64,000 nucleotides of DNA from Nannocystis exedens (GCF_002343915.1 NZ_NETK01000001.1:496001-560000), one strand, 5' to 3'. Shown: positions 1-12,540, counted from the stretch's first letter. Program-made: numbers and translations. Notes: a model not told the origin generated them from the letters alone.

Positions 1-1093
<1,093 letters not shown>

Positions 1094-1112
1094 CGCGGTC
1101 TCCGCTTGCTTC

Positions 1113-1907
1113 TCACTGGCCCCTGAACTCGGGCTTGCGCTTGCCGAGGAAGGCCGCCATGCCCTCCTTCTGGTCGGCGGTGTCGAACAGGCCGGCGAAC
1201 GCCTCGATCTCGAGCGCGTTGGCCTGCGCGAGCGGCAGGCCGGCGCCGGCGTGCAGCACCCGCTTGGCCTCGGCGACCGCCACGGGGCCCATCTCGGCGA
1301 TCTTCCTGGCGGTGGCGAGCGCGGCAGGCAGCAGCTCGGCGGCCGGCAGCACGCGGTTGACGAGGCCGATCCGGGCCGCCTCGGCGGCGTCGATGGTGTC
1401 GCCGGTGAGGCACAGCTCGAGCGCGCGGGCCAGGCCGACGCGCCGCGCCAGCCGCTGGGTCCCGCCGAAGCCCGGGATCACGCCGAGCTTGACCTCGGGC
1501 TGGCCGAACTTGGCGTTCTCGGCCGCGTAGATGAAGTCGCAGGCGAGCGCCAGCTCGCAGCCGCCGCCGAGCGCGAAGCCGTGGACGGCCGCGATCGTCG
1601 GGATCGGCAGGCCCGCCAGCGCCTCGCCGACGCCGTGGCCGGCGCGGGCGAACTCGCGGGCTGTCCCGACGGACATGTCGGCCATCGCCGCGATGTCCGC
1701 CCCGGCGACGAACGACTTCTCGCCGGCGCCGGTCAGCACCAGCGCCCGCACGTCGCCCGCGCGGGCGGCCGCGGCGGTGTCGTCGAGCACCTGCGAAAGC
1801 CCGGCGATGACCTCGGGGTTGAGGGCGTTGAGCGCCTTGGGCCGGCTGATGGTGACGACGCGGACGCGGGCGTCGTCGCTGACGAGCAGCGTGTCGGTGC
1901 CGAGCAT
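1113..1907 (-). CDS. Enoyl-CoA hydratase (crotonase family)
   Basis: Hydrates trans-2-enoyl-CoA to 3-hydroxyacyl-CoA. At 264 residues it has the normal crotonase length. Visible motifs are the CoA/oxyanion-hole segments KALNALNPEV and SFVAGADIAAM, then HGFALGGGCELALACDF with the first catalytic Glu, and FGQPEVKLGVIPGFGGTQRL with the second Glu, so both catalytic acids are present. The start MLGTDTLLV lies 4 bases downstream of the dehydrogenase stop, so translation is probably coupled. Part of the operon thiolase, hydroxyacyl-CoA dehydrogenase, hydratase, acyl-CoA dehydrogenase. Short-chain crotonase is the best reading; other crotonase-fold activities cannot be excluded from sequence alone. 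Confidence 0.93.
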   Translation of the reverse strand: MLGTDTLLVSDDARVRVVTISRPKALNALNPEVIAGLSQVLDDTAAAARAGDVRALVLTGAGEKSFVAGADIAAMADMSVGTAREFARAGHGVGEALAGLPIPTIAAVHGFALGGGCELALACDFIYAAENAKFGQPEVKLGVIPGFGGTQRLARRVGLARALELCLTGDTIDAAEAARIGLVNRVLPAAELLPAALATARKIAEMGPVAVAEAKRVLHAGAGLPLAQANALEIEAFAGLFDTADQKEGMAAFLGKRKPEFRGQ

Positions 1908-1911
1908 CGGC

Positions 1912-2808
<897 letters not shown>

Positions 2809-2846
2809 GTCCGATCTCCGGTGTGCCTTGGTTCAAGTACGAAAGT

Positions 2847-4028
<1,182 letters not shown>

Positions 4029-4256
4029 GAAACTCCTTTTGCGCAGCCTGTGAACCTGGCGGGGCGCGCGGCGGCAGGTTCGTCGTCGCGGCGCCCGATG
4101 GTTCGCCAGGTCGGCTTAGCACGCGGGGACGCAAGATCTGAAGCCCTGGAGCCGGCCGCGCCCGCGACGCGACCTTTGCGCTGACTCACTGCGCTGGCGC
4201 ATCCGCGACAGTTCGGGGAAATTTCGGCAGCGGCGCGGGGGGCTCGAGGTTTACGG

Positions 4257-4286
4257 TTGACGATGACCGCACAGATCGGGTACCCA
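4257..4286 (+). promoter_or_regulatory. Putative promoter of the tRNA gene
   Basis: TTGACG (4257-4262) resembles a -35 box. It is followed after 18 bases by TACCCA (4281-4286), a weak -10 candidate, 15 bases before the tRNA 5' end. Only the -35 is a good match, so this is tentative. Confidence 0.35.
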
Positions 4287-4300
4287 CGTGCGCCCTCGAT

Positions 4301-4374
<74 letters not shown>

Positions 4375-4376
4375 CC

Positions 4377-4410
4377 CAAGCCCGCCCCACCGGCGGGCTT
4401 GTTTCTTTTA
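4377..4410 (+). terminator. Intrinsic terminator after the tRNA
   Basis: A perfect 10-bp stem CAAGCCCGCC / GGCGGGCTTG with loop CCACC is followed by TTTCTTTTA. It lies directly behind the tRNA 3' end and is the best textbook Rho-independent terminator in the window. Confidence 0.92.
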
Positions 4411-4974
4411 AAACACGGGGGCTCCCCGCGGCCTGGCCCGAGGGACAGCTCGCTGCCGCCGACTGCGTCACGCGCCGCGACCCGCGACGACCGAGGCGCC
4501 GCCGCTCGATCGCGGTGCGGGGCTCCGCAGTGCTCGTGCCGGCCCGCGCCGTAACCGCGCCGATCCAGGGGCCTGCGCCGAGTCTGGAGCCCGGGACGAG
4601 TCCTTCGGAGCGTGCCAGAGGCTCCTCCGCGAGCGCCTGCGGCCACATGTCCATTCGGACAGGTTGCTCGCGCGCGCTGTCCGGATGACCAGGCGAGGGT
4701 CTGCTCCGGCGACCGGAAGCGGACATGTCCTTCCGGACATGTCACTCCCTGCGCGAGGCCCCGGCGCCAATCTGTCTGTTGGGACAGGTCGCAAGCGCGG
4801 CCCCGCGTGACGCCCGGGCATGTCCCTCCCTGGCGAGCGCCGGCGCCGACATGTCCATGCGGACAGGTCGCAAGCGAGCGGCCGGCGGCGCCCGCTCGCC
4901 AGCTTCGCCCGGATGCGTCGGGTCACCCAGGCCGCCCCCGGTCGCCCCGCTCACGAGGCGACCAGTTGGACAGC
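4411..4974. other. Gene-free stretch holding palindromic repeats
   Basis: About 560 bases between the tRNA terminator and the 3' end of the kinase gene. Open frames here look like shadows without a credible start or domain. The only structure is a cluster of four palindromic elements (4645-4868) of the dispersed family described in this window. Confidence 0.6.
4645..4868. repeat. Cluster of dispersed palindromes (ACATGTCC-N4-GGACATGT type)
   Basis: Four copies: 4645-4664 ACATGTCC-attc-GGACAGGT; 4723-4742 ACATGTCC-ttcc-GGACATGT, a perfect 8-bp inverted repeat with a 4-base loop; 4772-4787 CTGTCTGTTGGGACAG, imperfect; and 4849-4868 ACATGTCC-atgc-GGACAGGT. The A/T versus C/G variation at the third stem position is typical of the family. 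They sit between the tRNA terminator and the convergent kinase gene. Confidence 0.85.
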
Positions 4975-7900
4975 TCACGCCTTCTTGTCGCGCGGATCGG
5001 GCTTGGCGCCGGGCTTTGCGGCCTCGTCGGGTTCGGCGCTCTTCGGGCCGAGGGGCGCGCGGGGCAGCAGGCCGCCCAGGCCGCCGCCCGGCCCCGGGAT
5101 GTCGAACAGGCCCGACTTGCCCTGCGACCGCGAGCTGCCGAGGCCGACCCCGCCGAGCGGTTGGAACGGCTTCGGCGCGGGCGTCGGCTCTGCGGCCGCG
5201 GGCGCCGGGGGCTCCTGCGCCGCGGGCGTCGGTGCCGGCTCCGCGGCGGCCGGCTGCTCGCCGGCCGGCTTCGAACCTGCTCCAGGGGACATGGCCGAAG
5301 TGCCAGCCGCTCCCGGCCCCGCCGGCTGGGCCGCCTTCGCACCTGACCCCGGGGACATGCTCGTGGCGCCAGCCGTCGTCGCGCCCGGACGCGCCGGCTC
5401 GCCCGGGTTGGCCGCGGCGGCGGGCTTCGCGGCCGTCTCCGCCGGCTTCGCGGTCTCCGCCGCCGCCGGCTTGGCCCCGCTCGCCGCGCCCGGGCTGCTC
5501 GCCGGCTTCGCCGGGGTCGCAGCCGCGGAGGCCCCGCCCGCCGACTTGGCCGCGTCCGTCGCGGCCTTCGCTACGCCGCTCGTCGCGGCGCCGGAGGGCG
5601 TCGCCGCAGCTGTCCCGACAGTCCTGTCCGATCCGCCAGCCAGACCCGGCGACGTCGCGGCCGGCGTCGCGCTTGCAGCCTTCGCCGGCCCGGTCGCCAG
5701 CCCCTCGGCCGCGCCCGTCCTGACCGTCCCCGCGGGCCCCGTCGTGCTCCCGCTCCTCGCCGCTGCGCCGGTGTCGCCCGAGGTCTTGGCGCCGCTCGTC
5801 GCGCTCGCGGCCGCGGCCGGCGCGCTCGGGCCCGGCGTGGTCGCGGACTTCGCCGGCGCGCTCGTTCCGGGCGTCACGGCGCTCGCCGCCTTCGCCGGGC
5901 CGCTGGCCGGGCGACCGCTCGTCGCGCTCGCGGCCGTGGCCGGCCCGCTCAGGCTCGGCGAGACCGAGGGCTTCGCCGGCGCGCCAGTTCCGGGCGTCGC
6001 GGCGCTCGCCGCCTTCGCCGGACCACTCGCCGGTCGACTCTGCGTCGCGCTCGTCGCACCACCCGCCGCCTTCGCCGGGCCGCTCAAGGCGGGCGCGGCC
6101 GGGCTGCTCGCCGCCTTGGCCGGCTCGCTCGCCCCGCCGATCTTCCCGACCCCGGCAGCCGGCTTCCCCGGCTCGACGCTGCTCGCCTTCACGGCCCCGC
6201 TCGCGCTCGCGGGGCCCGTCACGGCGGCGGCGGCCTTCGCCGGTCCGCTGGCGAGACCCGCCGACATCGTCGCGGCAGCGGCCGGCGGCGCCCCGGCCCC
6301 GCTGGCGGCGTTCGGCTCGCTCGTCGCGGCCGGCGCGGGCCCGGAGCCCGCGCGACCCGTCGCGGCCGACACCGTCGCGCCGACCCCCGCGGGCGCGCGC
6401 CCCGGCGAGGGCGACGACCACCGCGGAGCCTCGGGCGCCTTGCCCACGCTCGTCTCCGAGGTCGTGGCCGGTCGCGTCGGCAGCGCCCCGCCCGGCGGCG
6501 CGAACGTCCGCCCCGCCGCGGGGCCCGACGCAGCCGCGGGAGTCACCGCCGGCTGCCCGAGCGCCGGCGTCGCCGGCCTGCTCGTCGGGACAGGCCCCAA
6601 AGCACCTGCCCCTGGAGTCACCGCCGGCTGCCCGTGCGCCGGCGTCGCCGGACTGCTCGTCGGGACAGGTCCCGAAGCACCTGCCCCCGGGGACACCGCC
6701 GGCTGCCCGTGCGCCGGCGTCGCCGGCCTGCTCGTCGGGACAGGTCCCGAAGCACCTGTCCCCGGGGACACCGCCGGCTGCCCGTGCGCCGGCGTCGCCG
6801 GCCTGCTCGTCGGGACAGGTCCCGAAGCACCTGTCCCCGGAGACACCGCCGGCTGCCCGTGCGCCGGCGTCGCCGGCCTGCTCGTCGGGACAGGTCCCGA
6901 CAAACCTACCCCCGGCGTCGCCGCAGGCTGCCCGAGCGCCGGCGTCGCCGGCCTGCTCGTCGGGACAGGTCCCGACAAACCTACCCCCGGCGTCGCCGCA
7001 GGCTGCCCGAACACGGGCGTCGGCCGGCTCGGCAGCCCCCCGCTCGGCGGGGGCGCGGCCCCCTGCCCTTGCGCCGGCCTGGCCGCAGGCACAGGTCCCG
7101 AGGCACCTGTCCCCACCCCCGGCTGCGCTTGCGCCGGCGCCCCGGGCTTGCTGCCCAGCCCCGTCAGGCCGGGCGGAGGCGCCACCGCGGGCTGCCCCAG
7201 GATCGGCGTCGGCCGGCTCACCAGCCCCGGCGGCGGCGCCACCGCAGGCTGCCCCAGCACGGGCGTCGGCCGGCCGCCGAACACCGGCGGCCCGGCCGGC
7301 GGCGCCGCCGCGAGCGAGGCCGGCCGCGTCGGCGCGGGCCCGACGACCGTCTGCGACTTGCCGGCGGCCGGCACCGGCCCCGACACGCCTGTCCCCGGGC
7401 GCATGCTCGAAGCGACAGGTCCCGAAGCGCCTGCCCCTTGCGACATGTCCCCCGCGACCTGTCCCGGCGCGCCTGTCCCTTGCGCCTGGGCCGCGCGCAC
7501 GCTCTCCGGCACCGGCAGCTCGGCCGGCATCATCATCTGGACCGTGTCTTCGTTGGGATCGGGCTCGCCGTCCTCGAGCTCGTCGACCTCGTCGGCGTCG
7601 ACCTCGGCGACCTCCTCGTCGCCGGCGTCCGCGTAGCCCTGCTCGCCCTCGCCGTCGCTCGCGCCCGCCTCGCCCTCGCCGTACTCGCCCTCGCCGTAGC
7701 GGCCCTCGTACGCCCCGCTCTCGCTCAGCGGCTCTTCCTCGGCCGCCGCCGCGGCGATCGTCTCCGCCGCGGTCGCGTCCTGCTCGGCCTGGGCCGCCTC
7801 GTCGAGCTCGGCCTCGGGCGCCGGCGCGCTCGCGGCGGGCTCGTCGGCGTCGACGGCGATCTCCACCGACTGCGAACTCGGCCCGGCGGCCTTGACCGGC

Positions 7901-9156
7901 TTCGAGTCCGGGCGCCCGTCGAGGCGCGCCGGGATCCCGAGCGAAGCGCGCCGCTCCTCCAGGATCCGGCGCAGCTCGGCCCGCCCCTCGCGGGTCAAAA
8001 GCGTGCGCGAGCGCGCCTTGGGCGCCTCGCCGACGCTCGCCCCGGCGCCGCTGCCGGCCGCGAGCGCCTGCGTCCGCAGCGTCTCGTCGACGTTGATCTC
8101 GAAGTCCTCCGCGGCTGGCCCATCGGACAGGTTGGCGAACGGCCCGCTGACCCGCGGCGGCGGCTTCTGCGGCGCCGGCGCGGCCGGCAGGCTGCGCGGG
8201 CGGATCGAGCCGGCCATCGGGTCGGTCTTCGGCCGCGGCCCGACGCCGCCGGTGGGCACCGCCGCCGGCGCCGCCGGGCGCTGCGGCGGACGCTGCGGCT
8301 CCTCCCAGTCGTCCTCCTCGCACAGCTGGTTGAGGACATCCTGGACCACCACGCGCATCACGTTGGCGCTCGGCCAGCGCGCCATCGGCTCGAACGCCAG
8401 CGCCCGGTCGACCAGCTCGATCAGCGGGCGCGGCAGGTCCGGCCGCAGCGTCCCCAGCGAGCGCGCCGGCGTGCGGGCCACCGCGAGCAGGCGCTCGATC
8501 ACGGGGCCCGTGGCCGGGAAGACCGTCTCGCCCGACATCGCCCGGAACATCGTCGCCGCGATCGACCACAGGTCGCTGCGCGCGTCGAGGTTGTCGTTGT
8601 CGGCGCGGGCCTGCTCGGGCGCGATGTACGAGACCGTGCCGAACACGATGCCGTCGCTCTGGTCGAGCGCCTCGGCCGACAGCTCGCGCACGCGAGCGAG
8701 GCCGAAGTCCAGCAGCTTCACGCTGCCGTCGCGGCACAGGAAGATGTTGGCCGGCTTGATGTCGCGGTGGAGGATGCCCTTCGAGTGGGCGGCCGCGAGC
8801 ACCTCGAGCAGCGCGTCCGTCATCTCGAGCACGGCGACCGGGGGCAGCTGGCCCAATCGCTCCAGGCGCGCCTCGAGCGACTCGCCGTCGAGCAGCTCCA
8901 TCACCAGGTACACGTCGCCCTCTTCGGTGATGTCGTCGTCGAGGACGTGGACCGCGTTGCGGTGGCCGACGCTGTTGGCCGCGTAACCTTCGCGCAGGAA
9001 GCGGCGGCGCGCCTGCTCGTTGCGGAGGAAGAGCGTGTGCAGCACCTTGAGCGCGGCGCGGTTGCCGTTGCGATGCGTGGCCGCGTACACCGACGCCATC
9101 CCGCCGATGGCGATCAGGTTGTCCAGGTGCCACTTGTTTCGCAGCCACCGGCCCAC
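4975..9156 (-). CDS. Ser/Thr protein kinase with very long low-complexity C-terminal tail
   Basis: Hanks-type (PknB-like) kinase. The start chosen is GTG at 9156, ten bases behind a good GGAGG; a TTG at 9204 would add 16 residues but has no ribosome site. In this numbering the catalytic Lys is residue 37 (AALKVL), the loop is HRDIKPANIF (about 130-139), and DFG (150-152) and APEQAR follow; all key residues are present. The glycine loop is relaxed (IGGMASVY). After the kinase domain (about 15-280) come a Pro/Arg linker, an acidic Glu/Asp-rich region (about 442-535), six 25-residue tandem repeats (about 714-872) and an Ala/Pro/Ser/Lys-rich tail. No membrane helix was seen, so it is probably cytoplasmic. 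Substrates unknown. Divergent from a second kinase gene. Confidence 0.9.
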   Translation of the reverse strand: MGRWLRNKWHLDNLIAIGGMASVYAATHRNGNRAALKVLHTLFLRNEQARRRFLREGYAANSVGHRNAVHVLDDDITEEGDVYLVMELLDGESLEARLERLGQLPPVAVLEMTDALLEVLAAAHSKGILHRDIKPANIFLCRDGSVKLLDFGLARVRELSAEALDQSDGIVFGTVSYIAPEQARADNDNLDARSDLWSIAATMFRAMSGETVFPATGPVIERLLAVARTPARSLGTLRPDLPRPLIELVDRALAFEPMARWPSANVMRVVVQDVLNQLCEEDDWEEPQRPPQRPAAPAAVPTGGVGPRPKTDPMAGSIRPRSLPAAPAPQKPPPRVSGPFANLSDGPAAEDFEINVDETLRTQALAAGSGAGASVGEAPKARSRTLLTREGRAELRRILEERRASLGIPARLDGRPDSKPVKAAGPSSQSVEIAVDADEPAASAPAPEAELDEAAQAEQDATAAETIAAAAAEEEPLSESGAYEGRYGEGEYGEGEAGASDGEGEQGYADAGDEEVAEVDADEVDELEDGEPDPNEDTVQMMMPAELPVPESVRAAQAQGTGAPGQVAGDMSQGAGASGPVASSMRPGTGVSGPVPAAGKSQTVVGPAPTRPASLAAAPPAGPPVFGGRPTPVLGQPAVAPPPGLVSRPTPILGQPAVAPPPGLTGLGSKPGAPAQAQPGVGTGASGPVPAARPAQGQGAAPPPSGGLPSRPTPVFGQPAATPGVGLSGPVPTSRPATPALGQPAATPGVGLSGPVPTSRPATPAHGQPAVSPGTGASGPVPTSRPATPAHGQPAVSPGTGASGPVPTSRPATPAHGQPAVSPGAGASGPVPTSSPATPAHGQPAVTPGAGALGPVPTSRPATPALGQPAVTPAAASGPAAGRTFAPPGGALPTRPATTSETSVGKAPEAPRWSSPSPGRAPAGVGATVSAATGRAGSGPAPAATSEPNAASGAGAPPAAAATMSAGLASGPAKAAAAVTGPASASGAVKASSVEPGKPAAGVGKIGGASEPAKAASSPAAPALSGPAKAAGGATSATQSRPASGPAKAASAATPGTGAPAKPSVSPSLSGPATAASATSGRPASGPAKAASAVTPGTSAPAKSATTPGPSAPAAAASATSGAKTSGDTGAAARSGSTTGPAGTVRTGAAEGLATGPAKAASATPAATSPGLAGGSDRTVGTAAATPSGAATSGVAKAATDAAKSAGGASAAATPAKPASSPGAASGAKPAAAETAKPAETAAKPAAAANPGEPARPGATTAGATSMSPGSGAKAAQPAGPGAAGTSAMSPGAGSKPAGEQPAAAEPAPTPAAQEPPAPAAAEPTPAPKPFQPLGGVGLGSSRSQGKSGLFDIPGPGGGLGGLLPRAPLGPKSAEPDEAAKPGAKPDPRDKKA
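6541..7015. repeat. 75-bp tandem repeat, six copies, inside the kinase gene
   Basis: The marker ctcgtcggga starts at 6581, 6656, 6731, 6806, 6881 and 6956, an exact 75-base period. Each unit encodes 25 residues of the form GPVPTSRPATPAHGQPAV plus a variable S-P-G-x-G-A-S. Most units carry GGACAGGTCCCGAAGCACCTGTCC-like palindrome sequence of the dispersed family, so the element was apparently part of the unit when it was amplified. Confidence 0.95.
7375..7500. repeat. Run of palindromic elements inside the kinase tail
   Basis: Successive half-sites (gcctgtccccgggcgcatgc, gacaggtcccgaagcgcctg, gacatgtcccccgcgacctg, gcgcctgtccc) occupy the region encoding residues just after the acidic stretch. 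They belong to the dispersed family and are translated as Gly/Ser/Pro-rich linker. Confidence 0.7.
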
Positions 9157-9523
9157 ACGACTTTGGGCCTCCGACAAGAATCTCGTGCTGCTGCCCCCGA
9201 CCAAGCGGGCCCAGGATCACGACTGAGGGCGTGAGGTGTCAAGCACGCTGGGGTGTACGCGCCGCAGTTCGGCCGCTGTCCGCCGCCGAGCCGCGTTCGC
9301 CGCCGCGTCCGGCCCGCGCCACCGGCCTCATGCGCGGCCGAACGACGCTCGCCTGCCACCTGCGCTGCGCACCGGGCGGTTCCGCCCGAGCCCGCAGCGA
9401 TCGCAGCGGACCCTGCCCGCAGGACCATGCGGGGCGCCCTGCGGCCAAGGACCGCACCCGGCCCGCGGCGCGCTTTCGTCGGTTTTTTGGTCGGCCTCCG
9501 CGACCGGTCTACGCTCCCACACC
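9157..9523. other. Divergent intergenic region between two kinase genes
   Basis: About 370 bases that must hold the promoters of both kinase genes. A T-run ggttttttgg at 9481-9490 stands out from the GC-rich background. No confident -10/-35 pair, operator or RNA was recognised. Confidence 0.5.
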
Positions 9524-10477
9524 GTGGAACTCGCAACCGCGCAGCGCCCGACCCTCTCCGATCTCGGCGACCACTTGCCGGGGGGCGAGGTCATCGAGCT
9601 GCCGGTCGAGATCGAGAGCCCGCTCGAGCACCTCGAGCGCTACACCGTGATGCGCCTGATCGGCGCCGGCGGGATGGGCAAGATCTACCAGGCCTACGAC
9701 CGCCTGCTCGAGCGCAACGTGGCGCTCAAGGTCATGCACGCCGACATCCCGCCGCGCGAGCAGCGACGCTTCCGCCGCGAGGCCATCCTCGGCGCGCGCC
9801 TCCTGCACCCCTGCCTCGTGCGGGTCTACGACATGGGCGTCGACGAGCGCGGCCAGACCGAGTGGATGGCGATGGAGTACCTGCCGGGCACCGACATGCT
9901 GCGGCTGCTCGACGCCACCCGCGCGCGCGGCCGGGCCCTGCCGTGGCCGGCCCTGGTGCGGGGCCTGACGCAGGTGCTGATGGGCCTGCAGTACCTGCAC
10001 GACTGCCGGGTGGTTCACTGCGATGTGAAGCCGGCCAACATGTTCGTGACCCGCGATCCGAACACGCGCTTCCTTACGACCAAGCTGCTCGACCTCGGCA
10101 TCGCCTACGACCTCGACGGCCCGCGGCCCGGGCCGACCGAGCCGCTCTGTGGCGACCCCAACTACATCGCCCCCGAGCAGACCATGCACGGCGGCGTCAT
10201 CGATCCGCGCACCGACATCTACGCCGTCGGCGTCAGCCTCTACGAGCTGGCCACCGGCGTGCTCCCGTTCGAGGAGCTGACGAGCGCCCCGCTGCACGAG
10301 CTGCTGCTGGCCCAGCGCGACCGGACGCCCCCGCCGCCGAGCTCGCGCTTGCCGGCCGGCACGCCGCCTGAACTCGCGGACAGGCTCGACTGGATCTTCA
10401 GCCGCGCCTGCGCGAAGGATCCTGCGCGCCGCTATCCGAGCGCGCGGGCGATGCAGGCTGCGCTGAACGCCGAGTGA
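9524..10477 (+). CDS. Small Ser/Thr protein kinase, non-RD type
   Basis: Compact Hanks-type kinase of 317 residues, essentially a kinase domain only. The GTG start at 9524 (MELATAQRP) is preferred over the open frame reaching back to 9236, because the upstream part reads as compositional noise. Visible motifs: IGAGGMGKIYQAYD (about 46-59), Lys69 in VALKVM, HCDVKPANMF (165-174), DLG instead of DFG at 190-192, APEQTMHGG and DIYAVGVSLYELATG. The HRD Arg is replaced by Cys, so activation-loop phosphorylation may not be needed; the catalytic Asp is kept. No transmembrane or sensor domain. Divergent from the large kinase gene; a hairpin follows its stop. Targets unknown. Confidence 0.92.
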   Translation: MELATAQRPTLSDLGDHLPGGEVIELPVEIESPLEHLERYTVMRLIGAGGMGKIYQAYDRLLERNVALKVMHADIPPREQRRFRREAILGARLLHPCLVRVYDMGVDERGQTEWMAMEYLPGTDMLRLLDATRARGRALPWPALVRGLTQVLMGLQYLHDCRVVHCDVKPANMFVTRDPNTRFLTTKLLDLGIAYDLDGPRPGPTEPLCGDPNYIAPEQTMHGGVIDPRTDIYAVGVSLYELATGVLPFEELTSAPLHELLLAQRDRTPPPPSSRLPAGTPPELADRLDWIFSRACAKDPARRYPSARAMQAALNAE

Positions 10478-10514
10478 TCGGGCGAACCCTGCTCGCGGTT
10501 CATTGCCCCCGATC
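10476..10514 (+). terminator. Hairpin after the small kinase gene
   Basis: GATCGGG (10476-10482, overlapping the stop codon) pairs with CCCGATC (10508-10514), with an inner stem GAACC/GGTTC. There is no T-run, so it may be a weak or Rho-assisted terminator. Confidence 0.5.
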
Positions 10515-10581
10515 GCAGATCCGGTGCGGCCTGGGAGCCTCGCTTGCCGACGTCGATCGCCGATGCGTATGATCGCGCAGC

Positions 10582-12534
10582 GTGCTGAAGACCGTTCGCG
10601 TCCCGCCTCGCTTCGAGCCGCTGTTCGAGCAGGCGCAGGAGTACGTGGGCCGGATCTTCGCCGAGCGGCGTGACGTCCCTGACAGGGCGACCATCGAGGT
10701 GTTCGGCCAGCGCTACATGCTGGTGCGGGCGCGGGCCATGTCGGTCGAGTTCTTCGAGATGGTCCAGCGGCTGTACCGCGACAAGGGCCAGGACGAGGCC
10801 CTGGGGGTCGCCCGTAGCCTCTTGTTCGACATCGCTCACGCCATGGGCCTGGCCGACGCCAACGATTTTGCGGAGCGCATGCAGTTGCAAGATCCGATCG
10901 CCCGGCTGTCCGCGGGGCCGATCCACTTCTCGCACTCCGGCTGGGCCTTCGTGGACATCTCGCCAGACAGTCGTCCGGCCCCGGACGAGAGCTTCTACCT
11001 CCTCTACGATCACCCCTACTCGTTCGAGTCGGACTCGTGGATCGACGCCGGCAAGCGCACCGATTTTCCGGTGTGCGTGATGAACGCGGGCTACTCCTCG
11101 GGCTGGTGCGAGGCCAGCTTCGGCGTCCCGCTGGTGGCGACGGAGATCCTCTGCCGGGCCAAGGGTGACGAGCACTGCCGCTTCATCATGGCTCATCCCT
11201 CGCGGATCGAGGGCTACATCGACGCCTATCTCCACGGCCAGCCGCACCTCGCCCGGCACGTCACGCGCTACGAGATCCCCGGCTTCTTCTCCCGCAAGCA
11301 GCAGGAGGACGAGCTGCGCAGCCGCGAGGAGCAGTACCGCGGGATCTTCGAGGCCGGCACCAACGCGCTGCTGATCCTCGACGACGCCGGCGTGGTCGTG
11401 CAGGCCAACCCGGCCGCCTCGCGGCTGTTCCGCTGCTCGCGCGACGACCTCGCCGGCCGGCGCTTCGCCGACCTGCTGGCGGCCTCGGGCGGCGCCGACC
11501 TGTTCGCCCGCATGCGGGCGGCCGTCCACGACCACGGTCACTTCCTATCCGAAGGGACAGCCGTGACGCACGACGGCCGGACCTACATCGTCGAGCTGCG
11601 GGGCGCCCGCTTCCGCCTGCAGAACCGCGACCATCTGCTGGCCGTCCTCACCGACATCACCGAGCAGAAGCGGGCCCAGCTCGCGCTGCGCCAGGCCCAC
11701 GACGAGCTCGAGCAGCGGGTCCGCGAGCGCACCGCCGAGCTCGAGCGGCTGAACCAGCAGCTCCACCTCCTGAACAAGCAGCTCGTCTCGGCGCGCGACT
11801 CGGCGATCGACGCCAGTCGGGCCAAGAGCGCCTTTTTGGCCAACATGAGCCACGAGCTGCGGACCCCGCTCAACGCCATCATCGGCTACAGCGAGCTGCT
11901 CGAGGACGAGAGCAGCGACGGCGGGCGCCGGCTCGACCTCGGCGATCTCGGCAAGATCCGCGGCGCCGCCCGCCACCTCCTCGACCTGATCAACGACATC
12001 CTCGACGTCTCCAAGATCGAGGCCGGCAAGATGGACCTGTTCGTCGAGGACTTCGCGGTCGACGAGCTGGTCGAGGAGGTCGTCGCCACCATCGAGCCGC
12101 TCGCCCGCAAGAACGACAACCGGCTCGAGATCGCCGCCTGCCCCGGCCTCGGCGCCGTCGCCCTCGACCGCACCAAGGTCAAGCAGATCATCATCAACCT
12201 GCTCAGCAACGCCTGCAAGTTCACCCACCGCGGCGTCGTCGGCCTCCGGGTCTCGCGCGAGGCCGGGCCGCGCGGCGAGCAGCTCGTCGTCGCCGTCCAG
12301 GACACCGGCATCGGCATCGACCCCGCCCGCCTCGAGGAGCTGTTCCAGCCGTTCCGCCAGGCCGACGAGTCGACCACCCGCAAGTACGGCGGCACCGGCC
12401 TCGGCCTGTCGATCAGCCGCCACTACGCCGAGATGATGCACGGGCGCATCGAGGCCCGCAGCGCCCCCGGCCAGGGCTCGACCTTCACCGTGACCCTGCC
12501 GATCGCCGTCCACAGCGTCGAGGCCGCCGAGTGA
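10582..12534 (+). CDS. Soluble hybrid-sensing histidine kinase (V4R-PAS-HisKA-HATPase)
   Basis: Cytoplasmic sensor kinase, 650 residues, GTG start. The N-terminal third carries a 4-vinyl-reductase (V4R/XylR-N-like) ligand domain: [20 protein letters not shown], then [18 protein letters not shown] with paired Cys. A PAS domain follows (about 250-365), then a coiled coil ([20 protein letters not shown] region), then HisKA with His424 in [20 protein letters not shown]. ATPase boxes are [11 protein letters not shown] (N), DTGIGID (G1) and [16 protein letters not shown] (G2). No transmembrane helix and no receiver domain, so a separate response regulator is needed; none is adjacent. V4R domains are known to bind small hydrophobic molecules, so a cytosolic ligand is expected. 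Confidence 0.93.
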   Translation: MLKTVRVPPRFEPLFEQAQEYVGRIFAERRDVPDRATIEVFGQRYMLVRARAMSVEFFEMVQRLYRDKGQDEALGVARSLLFDIAHAMGLADANDFAERMQLQDPIARLSAGPIHFSHSGWAFVDISPDSRPAPDESFYLLYDHPYSFESDSWIDAGKRTDFPVCVMNAGYSSGWCEASFGVPLVATEILCRAKGDEHCRFIMAHPSRIEGYIDAYLHGQPHLARHVTRYEIPGFFSRKQQEDELRSREEQYRGIFEAGTNALLILDDAGVVVQANPAASRLFRCSRDDLAGRRFADLLAASGGADLFARMRAAVHDHGHFLSEGTAVTHDGRTYIVELRGARFRLQNRDHLLAVLTDITEQKRAQLALRQAHDELEQRVRERTAELERLNQQLHLLNKQLVSARDSAIDASRAKSAFLANMSHELRTPLNAIIGYSELLEDESSDGGRRLDLGDLGKIRGAARHLLDLINDILDVSKIEAGKMDLFVEDFAVDELVEEVVATIEPLARKNDNRLEIAACPGLGAVALDRTKVKQIIINLLSNACKFTHRGVVGLRVSREAGPRGEQLVVAVQDTGIGIDPARLEELFQPFRQADESTTRKYGGTGLGLSISRHYAEMMHGRIEARSAPGQGSTFTVTLPIAVHSVEAAE

Positions 12535-12540
12535 ACCCGA

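Noticed and set aside
6541..7015. CRISPR-like array
   Set aside because: Period is 75 bp with near-identical whole units rather than conserved repeats plus unique spacers, and it encodes part of a kinase. No cas genes.
4742..9220. 1492-codon minus-strand frame overlapping the large kinase
   Set aside because: Arg/Gly/Ala-rich antiphase of the kinase gene with no domains. GC-rich third positions of the kinase frame keep this frame open.
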